Positions 1 through 11,470 are shown, numbered from the stretch's first letter. The stretch is 64,000 bases of DNA from Euptelea pleiosperma (GCA_035048495.1 CM068551.1:12333248-12397247); one strand, 5' to 3'. Program-made: numbers and translations. Notes: generated by a model from the sequence alone, not told the origin.

Positions 1-1107
1 AAACCCCTGTATGGGCTAAAGTAGTTTCCAAGGGCATGGTTCGGGCAGTTTAACAGTGCGATCAAACGAGTGGGCTACAAGCAGAGTCAGGCCGATCACA
101 CGTTGTTTGTGAAGCACAACATAGTAGTACCACGGCACTAATCGTCTATGTTGATGACATTGTCATCACTGGGAATGATCCTAAGGAGATAAAGCTACTG
201 AAGACCTTGTTCTCGAAGTTTGAGGCAAAGGATTTAGGGCCACTGAAATACTTCCTGGGAATTGAAGTTGCTTAGTTTCAGAAGAGCATCTTCACCTCTC
301 AACGAAAGTATGTATTGGACCTTCTGGATGAGACTGAGTATTTGGGAGCTCGACCAACAGAGACTCCAATTGATCAGAACCATCGACTCAATTCTGAGGA
401 GGGTGACACCCTTGAGGATGTCGCTATGTTTCAGCAATTGATTGGCAGGCTGATTTACTTGGCGCACACCCGTTCGTATATTGCTTATGTCGTTAGTGTT
501 ATCAGTCAGTTTATGCATGCACCATAGTCATCACATTTTGAGGTAGCTCACCGAGTTCTTCGGTACCTCAAAGGCTCTCCAAGTCGTGGCATACTATTCG
601 GGCGGCATAGACACTTTAAAGTAGAAGCATATACTGATGCAGATTGGGCAGGTTCAATTACTGATCGTCGGTCTACGTAAGGATACTGTACCCTTGTTGG
701 AGGAAACCTTGTCTCTTGACGAAACAAAAAGCAGCCAGTTGTAGCTCTCTCCAGTGTAGAGGCAGAGTTTCGCTCAATGGCACATGGTGTGTGTGAACTC
801 CTTTGGTTGAGGACCATGCTTGAGGAACTGGGACTCCAGGTGACAGAGTCGATGAGCCTTTACTGTAACAACAAGGCTGCCATCAGCATTGCTAACAACC
901 CGGTCTAGCAAGATAGGACCAAACATATTGAAGTTGATCGTCACTTCATCAAAGAGAAACTTCAACAAGGATTGATTTGTACTCCATGTGTGAGAACATA
1001 GGAACAGGTTGCCGACATACTCACAAAGGGGGTAAACAAGTCTATTCTTTATACCTTGATTGGCAAGCAGGGCATGATAGATATCTTCGCACCAGCTTGA
1101 GGTAGAG
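1..1107 (+). pseudogene. Ty1/copia pol fragment: reverse transcriptase C-terminal half plus RNase H
   Basis: Translation across the start of the window gives the end of a copia polyprotein. The motif KPLYGLK is followed by a stop, then YVDDIVITGND (the RT catalytic YVDD), GPLKYFLGIEVA, and an RNase H part with TDADWAGS, SSVEAEFRSMA and KHIEVDRHFIKEKL. At least seven stop codons interrupt it, including those near 272, 524, 676, 714, 906 and 999, so this copy is dead. The 5' part of the element (LTR, gag, protease, integrase) is outside the window. Gene order and the purine-rich stretch just before the LTR fit a Ty1/copia element of the non-SIRE type, because the LTR follows pol directly with no extra 3' open frame. 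Confidence 0.93.
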
Positions 1108-1384
1108 TGTTGGAGTTTATGTAATACACCCACGTGGGTGTTTCAAGTGGGCTGCATCCCACTTCCCACGGTGTTCTTTTTGGGTTTTCACTATTCATGT
1201 GAATAGTGCTACTTTTTGTAGGTTTATACCCATCATATATATTGTGTGAGAGAGAATGAATTAACAATTTATTCTCTACTTTTCTCACAACCTCTTCTTT
1301 TCTACATTCACCTTCTTCTGCCTCCATTAATATCTCTTCTTCTCTATAATCGTTTCTATACTGATCACAACCTAAATTACAACA
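1108..1384 (+). repeat. 3' LTR of the Ty1/copia element
   Basis: The polypurine tract GAGGTAGAG (1099-1107) runs straight into TGTTGGAG, the usual start of a copia LTR. The sequence closes with TTACAACA at 1377-1384, which gives TG...CA ends and a short inverted terminal match (TGTTG/CAACA). A TATA-like run lies near 1233-1241. The length is 277 bp. The 5' LTR and the left target duplication are off the window, so the right boundary is inferred from the terminal CA alone. Confidence 0.7.
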
Positions 1385-1894
1385 TAGCAATCATTCTTTC
1401 CACACAAGGTTTCAATCCTACTACATATATGGATGCCTACTACTCATGGGTCTCCATCAATTCATTCATTGTGATTAACTCAAGGAACTCATCGATGTTC
1501 TATTGAAAAGGTTTGTTACCATGGCAGAGCTTAAATAATATCTCAAACAAGGTTTGCTCATAATCAACAGGTAAGAAATGATTTTTTTTAAGTCTTTCTT
1601 TCATTTCCTCTCACTTGTCAATAGGAAGGCACCCAATTGAAAACGCTTTTCAATGTTGTACCGCTACACTTGCATTGGACCCTTGAGCTTGCCTTCATAT
1701 ACCATACTTTCTACTCATCAAATAGACAATACCTATCAAAATAATCATTCCTAATCAATCAATGAAAAGAATGCATTGGGATTAAGTTTCCTATACAAAT
1801 CAAAGACAAATATGCAGGTTCTCTAATCTCCATCATTGGATACGTCATTAGAATCACGTCGAACATGGCAATTTTGTCCACCATCGGCTGAAGC
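1385..1894. other. Intergenic, no recognisable gene
   Basis: Short frames are present but none matches a family I know, and no repeat ends are visible. This is probably old host or transposon sequence. Confidence 0.4.
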
Positions 1895-2016
1895 CTATGA
1901 TACCTGGATACTTCAAAATGGGTGCCGTATCCGTGTCGGATATCTTCCATTTTAAGTGTAAACGCCGTATCCTCCTTGCGTCGGTCCCGTGTCCTTGCCG
2001 TATCCAGGTAACATAG
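1895..2016. mobile_element. 122-bp hAT-type MITE
   Basis: Terminal inverted repeats CTATGATACCTGGATAC (left) and GTATCCAGGTAACATAG (right) match at 16 of 17 positions. They are flanked by identical 8-bp direct repeats GCTGAAGC at 1887-1894 and 2017-2024. An 8-bp duplication is the hAT signature. There is no coding capacity. The interior is built from variants of GTATCC and CCGTATCC. The superfamily call rests only on TSD length and TIR. Confidence 0.8.
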
Positions 2017-2024
2017 GCTGAAGC

Positions 2025-3008
2025 ACCATGTTGTATTCCAAAGAATGGCAGCACTTCCCCAAAAGGTGCTCCAGAATTCCGAGGAGGTCATTGACTGGTT
2101 ATTTATTGAGTAACCTATTTTGAGGAAACTGGTCAACTCCTGTTACTTCATCGGGGTCATTTTCTTTTCTTTTTTTTCATGATCTTCAATGCCCTCATTA
2201 TTATCAAGTGTAGCAGTGGTGTTTTTTACTGGTTTCCCAATCTTTCATGCCACATTGCAACCATGAACATCGGTTCCTATTCCATTTATTGTTTCAGCCT
2301 AATAAACATGTCAACTTGTTGCCTTTGGTACATCCGCATACCATAGGTACGTTCACCGTTAATATTCACATTAGTTTTTTTTTTCTTCTGTGTTGTTGGG
2401 GGGAGCTAATGCTCTTGGGCCTAATGGCTTGGCTCGGGAGCCTTAATGGATCTAGATTAGTGTTTAAAGAATTCCAACCGTAAAAACTTGTTAAATCGAG
2501 CAGCCTGCGATGAGTAGGTTCCTAATGACTTACCCAACATACGACATGAACTCCAGCAATGTGATCTCCACGAATATGGGTTGCGGCAACAACTCTTTGT
2601 TCTAAATTGTGTATTTGTAGCAGAAACGATAAGAAATAAGAAGAAAAGATAGGAGGAACTTAAGAAGAAAAAATAGAGAGATTTGTGAGAAACACTACCA
2701 AGAGAAGATGGAATAAACACCACCAATGGAAAGGCTTAAAGCTTCAACAAAAATGATTCAATAAAAAAGTATGATTTCAAAACCCTACACCTTTCTTTAT
2801 AAATTTCCTACTACAAAATTTAGAATCCTTCTAAAACTCTTCCAACTACTTCAAAATGGAAATAACTACAAGCAAAGATTAGGTAGTAATTAAGAAAAAA
2901 AAATAAACTCTAATTCTATTGTAAAAGTGGGACCCAATCTGATAAAGACATCCTTGCACTCCAATTTCTTTTTCGGTCTGTTTGGATACTAGGATTTGAG
3001 CTAGAATA
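2025..3008. other. Intergenic, no gene assigned
   Basis: The stretch is AT-rich with several T and A runs. On the minus strand, 2540-2640 has an open frame that ends at a good splice-donor match (GTAAGTC near 2536), but the peptide resembles no family I recognise. The segment 2971-3007 (TCTGTTTGGATACTAGG and beyond) looks like the outer part of a MITE whose other part may lie at 7767-7870 beyond the LINE. Confidence 0.35.
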
Positions 3009-3239
3009 TTTTTTTGACAACTGTGTATAATTCATTAAAGGGGAAAACCCAAAAAATAACTGTACAAAAACAGGACCACTGGCTCCTAACAGGGGGCAAG
3101 GTCCTATTGAAATCTATATCCTCTAAAAGGAGGGGAAATAGACGACCACAATAAAGGAGGGACTTCATAGCCAACACCACATCTCTCCAAACCTACTCTT
3201 TGTCTTCAGAGATCTTGAGATTTCTCACCTTCCAAGTCG

Positions 3240-4548
3240 CCCAAATAACCCCAAAGGGTAAGTAACGCCAGAGGATCCCCCCTTTACCAGAAAACGACTC
3301 ATCCCCCTTCCCTAGGAAGAGGTCTCTGACATGGTTAGGAACCATAAAAGGAATCCCAAAAGGCCAAAGAATGTCTGCCAAACATCAAGGGAAAATTGGT
3401 AATGAATGAGAACATGATCCACTAACTCTCCTTCTGTTTTGCATAAAACGCACCAATTAAGGATCATACCGCTACTAATGAGGTGGTCCACCGTCAGAAT
3501 CTTGTCGAGACTTCCCGTCCAGGCGAAAAAATTCACTTTCAATGGAATCGGATATCCCCACTATTGAAGCTAGAAATTCCGGCCCAAACTCTCGAAGGTA
3601 GCTACTGTAGAAAGATCTAACATAAAATATACCTTTGGGATCCCATCTCCAAGTCCTTTCATCAGGATCATCTCTTAAGCGGGGATTCTTACCAATCATC
3701 CTGAGGAGAGAAGCTAACCCTCCACTTTCCAATCGTTAAGATTCCTCCTAAAACCAAAATTCCATGAGCGTACTCCATCCCTACTGATAGTACACTTGCT
3801 GATCACCGTGCCTTGGCAATCGGAGATATAGAATAAGTAGGATAGACCTCCTTCAATGGAGCCTCCCCACACCATAGATCTTCCCAAAATCTCACCCTAT
3901 CAGCCTTACACACCTTATTAGTAATGCCCCTCTCAAATTTCTCTCTAGAACCAGCAATCCCTTTCCATATACTAACACCATGCGTCGACTTAACGGGAAG
4001 CCTACCCAACCCATTCGCCATAATCCCATATTTACTCCCTATAACCCCTCTCCATAAGCTCTCCTCCTCCCCAAATCTCCACAACCACTTGCCAAGAAGC
4101 GCTATATTCATATCTCTGAAGTTTCTAAAGCAAAAGAACTCATGCCTCCTTGGGCGGGCAAATCCTGCTCCAGTCGACCAGATGAAACTTCTGGCTGTCC
4201 CCCTTACCTGACCACAGGAAGTCCCTCATAATCTTCTTTAGACTTTGAGCCACAGGCAACTGGGATAGTAAACAAGGATAGAAAGGGTATAGACATACTA
4301 GATAAAGTACTTTTAACAAGGGTCACTTTACCCCCTTTGGATAAATACCTCCTCTTCCAGCTCGAAAGACGTTTCCCAAACCTTTCGATCACTGGCTCCC
4401 AGACCGATTTATCCTTGTACTTGGCCCCCAAAGGTAAACCCATATAATTAGTAGGAAGGCTCCCAATACCACACCCCAAGCTCTGAGCCGACTCTCTAAT
4501 ATTAGGAACAGGCCCTACACCAAACACTTCACTCTTCATTAAGTTCAC
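3240..4548 (-). pseudogene. LINE ORF2 C-terminal region with zf-RVT
   Basis: The minus-strand frames carry LPTNYMGLPLGAKYK and SSWKRRYLSKGGKVTLVKS (4204-4548), then LGKWLWRFGEEESLWRGVIGSKYG (3803-4111). The last part (3312-3542) reads NFFAWTGSLDKILT, CVLCKTEGELVDHVLIH and VWQTFF. This is the plant LINE C-terminal module ending in the zinc-binding zf-RVT domain. The usual final Cys (HxxxxC) reads as Tyr here. The frames do not join, so the region contains frameshifts. It encoded the 3' part of the ORF2 protein, which helps bind the RNA template during target-primed reverse transcription. Confidence 0.85.
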
Positions 4549-4599
4549 CCGAAGACCCGATGCTGCCTCGAAGGATCTAAGAATACATTTGAGGTATCT

Positions 4600-5365
4600 G
4601 AGCTAATCGTGGGACGCTCCTAAGAAAATCAGTGTATCGTCAGCAAACTGTAGGTGGGTAATCGAGAAGCCCCCATTGCTGACTGAAACCCTTCCACAAC
4701 TCCTCATTTAGTTGCTCTACTAATCATTCTTCCAAGGGCCTCAATGACAACCAAGAACAGGAAAGGGGAAAGAAGATCGCTTTCCTTAAACCTCTCGAAC
4801 TATTGAAGAAACCAACAGGAAATCCATTCACAAGGACAGAGAAATAAGTTGTCGAGATGCAAGCTCTGACCCAACATCTCCATCTGACCCCAAATCCCAT
4901 CCTCTCCAACATATGGTCCAAGAAAGCCCAACAGACATGGTCATACGCCTTCATCGTATCAACTTTGCACAATATACCCCCTTCCTTCTTCTTCGGTCTG
5001 GAGTCAATGCATTCATTAGCGATCATCACCCCATCCACCAACTGAAGACCATTCACGAAAGCTCCTTGGAAGGGTGAAATGATCAAACCCATCACTTCTT
5101 TCATCCTAGAAACCAGGAATTTTGAGATAAAATTATAAGTGCAACCCACTAGGTTGATAGGTCGAAAGTCTCCCAGCCCATTAGCCCCTTCCTTCTTGGG
5201 AACAAGGGTAACGAAGGTACTGTTCAAGAACTTATCCAAGTAGGCTTCTCTTTCAATTTCCTTAATAACCTTCAAGAGACCTCCCTAATAATGCCCCAAC
5301 ACCTTTGGAAGAAATCCATAGAGAACCCATCGGGCCCAGGCGCTCTATCTCCATTGAAGTTCTTA
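4600..5365 (-). pseudogene. LINE reverse transcriptase core
   Basis: The 4724-5275 frame holds RT motifs in order: FVTLVPKKEGA, DFRPINLVGCTYNFISKFL, PFQGAFVNG, and KVDTMKAYDHVCWAFLD (fingers and first palm aspartate). About 75 bp further, in another frame near 4625-4650, is FADDTLIF, the catalytic FADD box. The N-terminal RT part APGPDGF-like is present as RLGPMGS near 5320. The frames are broken by at least one frameshift and by the element inserted at 5374. Family knowledge gives it target-primed reverse transcription of the LINE RNA. Confidence 0.92.
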
Positions 5366-5373
5366 ACAGCAAG

Positions 5374-6765
5374 CATGGTTTAAAGTTTCGGCCGAAACCG
5401 AAACGTTTCGCCCGAAACGTTTCGGTTTCGCTATAGGCCGTGACAAGATACAGGTTGGTATCGGAAAACGCAAAGTTTCGTCCAAGTTTCACTAGTTTCG
5501 TTTAAGTTTCGGCCGTTTCGTTCGTATCGGCCGAAACGTAAACGAAACTAACGAAACTTGTAGCTATAAACAATGAAATCGCTTGTGAATGCAATTTTTT
5601 CAGAAATATTCGGTATTTGCAGCAAAATCAGGCTCTATAATTTAACAAAACAACAAAAAAAAAACATAAAATTAAAAGAGGGGAGAGGGAACTTGAGCTC
5701 GGCAACGAGAGAGAGAGAGAGAGAGGGGGGGAGTACCTGTGCAGCCGTGGATCCCGCCTCTCCTTGCCACCGAAGAGAGTGGAAACCATTGTTGTTTTCA
5801 TCGTTGAAGAGAGAGTGGAGACCGAGAGTCGAGGGTTTAAAACCCTAAGTGAAAGTTGTGATGTAAAGAGGTATACCTAACGTGCGTGTGGCAACACGAT
5901 TTTGTTACTCACCACTGTCATTTGGCCCTACTGACAGCATGGATGTTTAGCCCACCTGTTGGTAGACATTCATACCAAAAATTAGCTTGTTCGATGATTT
6001 TTTAGCCGTTGGTTTTAGTAGTAAAAAATGGTTGAATCCAACGGCTAGAATCACGCCTTAAAAATTACTAAAATCTAATGGTTAGAGATACCAATCAGGG
6101 TGATGTTTGCTGTGTATATCCACGAAGGGGTGGGCTGAACATCAATGCGGTCCACGAAGGGGTGGGCTAAAATCTGACCGTTAGATTGGAACTTTTTGCA
6201 TGGGTTTATTTTTAACCGTGCGATTTGAACATTATTTGGGGTACTCAGATTGGAATGTCAGAAATAACTAATCAGGCCCGCTAACCCATATATGAATAGG
6301 ACATACTTGATGGACATACACACAAAAAATCATCCTGATTCATGATCTCTAGCCATTGAATCTGAATATCCAAAAAAAATTCAAATCCAATGGCTGGAAA
6401 TCACATCATGAAAAACATCTCAATCCAATGGCTAGATATCACTAATCAATCTGATTTTTGGTGTGTACGTCTATTAGGTGGTGGGCCATTTATTTATGGG
6501 ACATTGGTCCCAAAAAACAGTGCCAAGTGGCACATTATATATATATATGTTGGTTTTAATAATAAAAAAAAAACAAATTGAAGTAATAAACGATGCACCA
6601 GGTGCGTCGTTTTCTGGTAAATTTTGAAAAAAAAAAATTAAAAACGTGTTTCGTTCGTTTCACTTTGGTTTCGTCTAGTTTCGGACCGAAACCACCGAAA
6701 CTACCGAAACGTTTCGGCTTCACCCACAGGCGAAACCGAAACGAAACCGTGTACTTTGAACCATG
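5374..6765. mobile_element. 1.39-kb non-autonomous hAT-like element inside the LINE
   Basis: The element starts CATGGTTTAAAGT and ends ACTTTGAACCATG, a 13-bp inverted match with one or two mismatches. It is flanked by exact 8-bp duplications ACAGCAAG at 5366-5373 and 6766-6773, typical of hAT transposons. Both subterminal zones (5385-5560 and 6645-6750) are dense in GTTTCGG/CCGAAAC motifs in both orientations, probably the transposase-binding array. The interior has a GA microsatellite (about 5707-5735) and MITE-like sequence (about 5900-6540) with repeated 'AATCCAATGGCTAG' and 'GGGGTGGGCTGAACATC' motifs seen again at 47-49 kb. No transposase is encoded. Removing it rejoins the LINE frame. 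Confidence 0.88.
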
Positions 6766-6773
6766 ACAGCAAG

Positions 6774-7745
6774 CAACACTTCCTCCTTGTCTATCGGCCT
6801 TTCCAACCATTCTTGCTAGGTCTGACTGATCCTATTCAACTCCAAGCCATCTACAGAAGGTCTGAAACTCCGCATCTCGGAGTCAAGGATCTTATAGAAT
6901 TTAACAATATTCTCCTTGATGTCATCTTCCTTATCCACAATCCTCCCTTCCACATTTAATCTAGTAATAGTGTTGTTTCTCCTCGAGCATTGGTGATCTG
7001 ATGGAAGAAATTAGTGTTGCGATCACCTTCTTTCAATCACCGAACTCCAGACTTTTGCTACCAACTGATCTCGTACCACCTCGCCCACCGAGATAGCTCT
7101 TTCTTTGCCTCGATTCTTCTACTCCGCTCCTCCTCTGGGATAACCCCACTACCTTCAATAGTGCCAATGGCTGTGATCTCATCTAGAAGAGCTTCCATCT
7201 TTTTGTCTACCCTGCCATATACCTCTCTATTCCATTCCTTAATCTTGCCTTTCAACACCTTATGCTTCTTCCGGAATATCTGGCCTTCCTTACCCAAGAA
7301 ATTGAAAGGCTCCCACCATTCCGCTAGCAGACCAATAAATGTAAGCTCATCTAGCCTCATATTCTCAAATATGAAGGGTGACGATCATCTCATAATAGTA
7401 CAACACCCAATTCTAACATGGTCGTGATCGAAAGTGAGTTGAGGCAAGACCTCTTGAGAAAGATCAGATCATAAACTAGTCTAATCAGCCGAGACAAAAA
7501 ATCTATGAAGTTTGGATATAGCCAGACACTTCTGATTATTGGACCAAGTAAAGAGGGGCCCTTTGAATGGATGGTCTAGCAAGCAATTTTGACTCAAAAA
7601 GGTTTCAAAGTCCTTCATGCTTCTTGTCACCTTGTTGCAGCCTTGCTTTCCAAACGTGAAACGAATCACGTTAAAATCTCCTCCCACGCACCACAGATAT
7701 CTCCACACATTACGGATAGTGCCAAGTTCCTTCCAAAAATCATCA
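6774..7745 (-). pseudogene. LINE endonuclease C-terminus and EN-RT linker
   Basis: On the minus strand, 7481-7708 reads WCVGGDFNVIRFTFGKQG and LFTWSNNQ, the C-terminal half of an APE-type endonuclease (GDFN box, then TWSN box). Downstream, 7058-7360 gives WWEPFNFLGKEGQIF, LKGKIKEWNREVYG and ELSRWARWYEISW, the conserved linker of plant L1 ORF2. The part up to 6774 (REVNVEGRIVDKEDDI-type residues, LERPIDKEEVLLAV) leads into the RT and stops at the hAT-like insertion. The upstream APE residues are lost by 5' truncation. No continuous frame remains. Confidence 0.88.
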
Positions 7746-7773
7746 CGAAGGAATTTGTTAGTTGGACCAGAAT

Positions 7774-7813
7774 TGGATTTGTAATTCCATTAATTCTTGG
7801 AATTACAAATCCA
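7774..7813. repeat. Perfect hairpin, 15-bp arms
   Basis: TGGATTTGTAATTCC at 7774-7788 and its exact reverse complement at 7799-7813 are separated by 10 bp. Further palindromic AATTCTAAGAATT follows near 7833. It is probably the core of a small MITE that received the LINE. Confidence 0.7.
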
Positions 7814-10433
7814 TGTGTTTGGGAGGACCCAATTCTAAGAATTAAATGTCCAAATCCTGGATTCTTTATTTCCTAATGTGAAGACTTTTCATCGGCCAAT
7901 AACTCTCCCTATGAAAAGTCCAGTAACTATCCCTATCTCATCTCCCATATTTGTCCAACTCCTCCCCACTGCCTCCTACAATGTTGGTTTGAGATTCTCC
8001 ACGATTGTTGCCAACTCAACTCACCAATAAGCTTCCCTCTCTCTCACACCCCTATAGTGCCTGATTATTTTGAGCTCAAGTTATTTCACTTTGTTCACGG
8101 AATTAATTGCTTGTGATGTACAAAAAGTAGCTTGAAATTTCTCTCATTCTGTTTATCCAGCCACCCGTGCATCTCTCTCACTCTCTATGTACACCACATG
8201 TCATTTTTATCAGTTTCTTCTTCTTTTTTAACTTTTTGAAACGTTTACTTTAATTTGATACAAATTTTGTGCCATAGTTTGATTGATCGTTATTGTTGTG
8301 TATAGACAGTGTCTCTGGTGATAGATCTTTCTTAATTTTCTCTAGATCTTCTATTCTTTTGTTTGTTAATTTCCTTTGCTCATCTCTTTGCAACGTGGTT
8401 AGAGGAAGAACATACCTCGTTAGTGTTCAAGGATGATTCATAATTCATTGAAATACAATTATCAATGTAATACAATAATATGTTTGTATTAGCCATCTTT
8501 AGCATACAATCAAGATGGACATGACCATTGATCTTTCTTGACTGTCCATAATGATTGGAACATCACAGATGTGATCGATTAAAATTTTTATTGATTGGAT
8601 AAGTATCATATGATAGCAATGACTTTTGGGGTGTTGATGGGAAGCTAAGTTTTATACCAATATCATGGTTGTACAAGACTAACATAAGAACTGATCCCTA
8701 TTTGTAAACCCTCCGTAAGTGCATAACAGTCTTTACAACAGCTCATATATATAATAGTTTTTTCTGGCTCTATTGATGTACCCACCAAGTCCATATCGAT
8801 CATGGAGGTAGGCGGTGGGCTTTTCATCCCAAGGAATGTAGATGAAAAGAAAAATATGGAGATGATGTAAGGGGTGCGAAGATTAGTGCCATACAGGGGA
8901 AGGAAGGTCCATGCATAGTTCTTTGTAACTTAAGATTTTGAAATGTGTTTTTCATTTAATTCTTTTTTCTTTTTTATTTGACAACTAAATGAAAAGTGAT
9001 CTCTTCCCTATTACATTTTCTTAGCTATACTTGGCTATACTTGCATGCATGATGGGAATTTATCTTGTACAGAAGCTACTGGTTTATAGATACACTTTGC
9101 ATGCATGATGGGTTATATTTTGATAACTAAAATTTGATATTTTTCCGGTAAGTCTCTCTCCATGAAAATGACCCCACTTCCTCTCTCTCTCTCTCTAACA
9201 TGGTTCAATTTTTTTGATATATTATCACATGGTTCTTATCAGTTTCGGTTTCTTTACCAAAACAAGTGGATCCAGAACTGGAACCAATAAATATCCAGTT
9301 CTCCCATTGGGTATTTGGTGCCCGTGTGTTGTATAAAAATAGTGAAAAAATAAATACAATGATTCAATACTAAATTTTAGAAACAACTGTTTCAAATATT
9401 AAATGGGTAGGAAATTCCAATTCTATCAGATATCGAAACAGCTAAAATTTGGATTCATTGGGAGTTCCCCGCAAATTCCATGGTGCAACTGGCCACAAGA
9501 AATTTCAAATATTGGAATTTAAATTTCCAGAAATCACATATTCTGGAATTCTATTTTCAATTCTAAGTTCATGTCTGGTAACCAGATATAGGTGGTGTAT
9601 CAAAGGTTCTACCATCGGCACAAAGAATCATCTTGCTAGGCAAGACAATAAGAATCTTACCAACTACCCAAATAATAGAAAAGCCTTTGAAATAAAAAAG
9701 AAACAAACACCAGTGTGAAGAAGTTGAATGTGTGAAAGCGGGAAAACCAACTTCTATTGACTAAAAGCAACCAAACCCAACCAAAGATGATAAAAATCTT
9801 TTATATATCAAACTTCCTTGCGCCAAAGTCAAAAAGTTTGGATCTCAGAAATATAATGTATCATAACAAAAATAAATAAATAGCTATTGCATCACCTATG
9901 TCTTGTGATAATAACAACGATGTTTTGATCCAGAATATCAACCCCAATCTCCAGATAATCTTTCTCCACCGAATCCACTGATCTGGTAACAGATCCAAAA
10001 TGCTAACTCTAGTACTAAGGGTTATAAATAAATGATTGGAAAAAATAAAAAAATAAAAAAGCTGATCAAAGATCTCAACCAACATGACGCCGTATTGTCA
10101 GTTGCTCTGTATTTCCTTCTCTTATTTCTTTATCGAATCCACACACATCGTCATTTCAAGGAATTGAAGGAACAAAAATTATCCGAACCAACAGAACACT
10201 AACAAAAAACATTTGCACAAAGGGATAAAAGTCATAAACGATCAGAAACAACCATTAGAATAATCAACTCGGACGGGAACCAAATAGATCATCTTGTTAG
10301 AAGAAAGAAGAGATCATCAAAGCGGAAACATAAACCCTTATCAGATCAACCACATGATCCATACAAAGATTAAATCAAAAGCACAAAACACAAAACAACC
10401 AAATCAACAAATCGATAGATGAAGATGACTTAC
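7814..10433 (-). other. Candidate VAMP72 intron 1, no exon found
   Basis: This lies downstream (minus strand) of VAMP72 exon 1 and begins with a consensus donor GTAAGTC (10427-10433). I read both strands for the expected exon 2 (YCVVAVESAGRQIP) and found nothing like it. The interior is AT-rich with a CT microsatellite near 9180 and a repeated TGCATGCATGATGGG motif (about 9042 and 9098). AAT/GGAATT-rich palindromic stretches at 9395-9600 look like MITE remains. Confidence 0.5.
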
Positions 10434-10623
10434 TGAAACCGTCTTCAACGAGGTAATTGAAGGTATGGTTATCGCAGTTGTAGGTGAACTTGTTGTTGCT
10501 TGCAGGAAGCTTTTGAAGGCATTGAGAAGCGATTGTAGTGAAATTCCCTGTGAATTCGGTGTATTCAGAGAGGATCACCGTTCCTCGAGCAACGAAGCTG
10601 TAGATCAGAGACTGTTGCCCCAT
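10434..10623 (-). CDS. VAMP72: VAMP72-family R-SNARE, exon 1 (longin domain start)
   Basis: The minus-strand frame starts [18 protein letters not shown] and contains [26 protein letters not shown] and [11 protein letters not shown]. This is the N-terminal longin domain of the plant VAMP721/722/726 group: vesicle R-SNAREs that pair with plasma-membrane syntaxins such as SYP121 and KNOLLE in secretion and cell-plate formation. The exon is 190 nt (63 codons plus one base) and ends at TTCA|GTAAGTC, the same place and phase as VAMP72 exon 1 in known plant genes. ATG is at 10623 with the motif gtgagATGGGG. The sequence is undamaged. The rest of the longin domain, the R-SNARE motif and the C-terminal anchor are not found in the window, so either intron 1 exceeds 10.4 kb or this is a detached exon. 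Confidence 0.93.
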
Positions 10624-10840
10624 CTCACAAACCCTAACCTTAGGTAGAAGTTGGACTTGCAGAGAGACACAAGACGGAGAGAGAAAAAACAGGGACAGCG
10701 AGAAAGGGAGACAGAGAGAGGATCGATCGAACGATGCGCCTACAATGGGGGGGGGTCTGTTTTTCGCTTTTTCTTATTGGACGAAGAGAAATGTTCGGCG
10801 AGAGTTGCAGAGAGATTTTTTTTTTTAAATAGAACAAATA
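10624..10840 (-). promoter_or_regulatory. VAMP72 leader and core promoter region
   Basis: On the minus strand the 217 bp before the ATG are very CT-rich (TCTCTCTGTCTCCC, TTTTTTCTCTCTCC), the pyrimidine-patch type of plant housekeeping promoter. AAGGTTAGGGTTTGTGAG comes just before the start codon. No clear TATA box is seen. The foldback MITE begins immediately upstream. Confidence 0.55.
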
Positions 10841-10843
10841 TAT

Positions 10844-11219
10844 GGGTCGGGATCGGGGGACAATCCATTTTGACGACTATTTTTGACAACCATTTAGCGG
10901 ACCCACATTGAAGATGAATCAATAGCTGATTTTTGGTGAGGATGATCTATACGGTGAGGAGATCATGCTCACAAATTTCAAATCATTCTGATATTCGTAG
11001 ACTGGTTTAAAAGTTGAAGAATTATGGACCGTCTATTTTTACCGTGTAACTTGAAAACCACATTTTATGGGGTTTGAAATTTTATAATGGGCTGATTTTT
11101 TGTTGGGGTTATCTATATGGTGAGGAGATCATCCTCACCAAAAATCAACCATTGATTCATCGTCTCTATGGGTCCACCAAAATGGTTGTAAAAAATGGTT
11201 GTCCCCCGATCGTGACCCC
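10844..11219. mobile_element. Foldback (Mutator-like) MITE upstream of VAMP72
   Basis: The left arm starts GGGTCGGGATCGGGGGACAA and the right arm ends TTGTCCCCCGATCGTGACCCC. The two arms are about 120 bp each, roughly 80-85% complementary, and both contain the motif TGATTTTTGGTGAGGATGATCT. There is no coding capacity. Long arms suggest a Mutator-type MITE, but I could not find a clean 9-bp duplication, so the class is tentative. Confidence 0.72.
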
Positions 11220-11470
11220 GAATTATAATAGCTGTGTTTTTTTTTTTAAACAAGAACTACACCTCGCGCATTGAAACGAGGGCAAGTTTGGAGTTCCCCG
11301 CTTTCAAACTTGTGCAAATATGCCATTCAAGTGTTTGGTTGAAAAAGAAGGCCATGAGTTGTGACGTAATAAAGTATAGCTTACGCTTTTGCCATGAAGT
11401 TGTGCATTTTTGTTACTCACCGCTGCCATCTAGGCCCACTGCTTGCGTGGATGTTTAGCCCATCCCTTTA

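Larger units (their letters stand above)
3009..7766 (-). mobile_element. L1-type LINE, 5'-truncated, minus strand
   Basis: Read on the minus strand, the order is endonuclease C-terminus, linker, reverse transcriptase, C-terminal zf-RVT domain, a short 3' UTR with GGGTTTTCCCC, and a poly(A) stub (T run at about 3009-3015). This is the plant L1 (RTE/L1 clade) layout. Upstream endonuclease and ORF1 sequence is missing, so the copy is 5'-truncated like most LINE insertions. The hAT-like element at 5374-6765 interrupts it. Imperfect flanks CTAGAAT (3002-3008) and CCAGAAT (7767-7773) may be remains of the target duplication. The 3' tail resembles the LINE stub at 43667-43838. Confidence 0.88.

Noticed and set aside
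2457..2726. Minus-strand exon with a good donor near 2536
   Set aside because: The peptide is not recognisable and no acceptor or neighbouring exon supports it. It is not VAMP72 exon 2.
7761..9600. A single large transposon bounded by the AAT/GGAATT palindromic zones
   Set aside because: The two zones share composition but no consistent inverted alignment or target duplication. Separate small MITE remnants are simpler.
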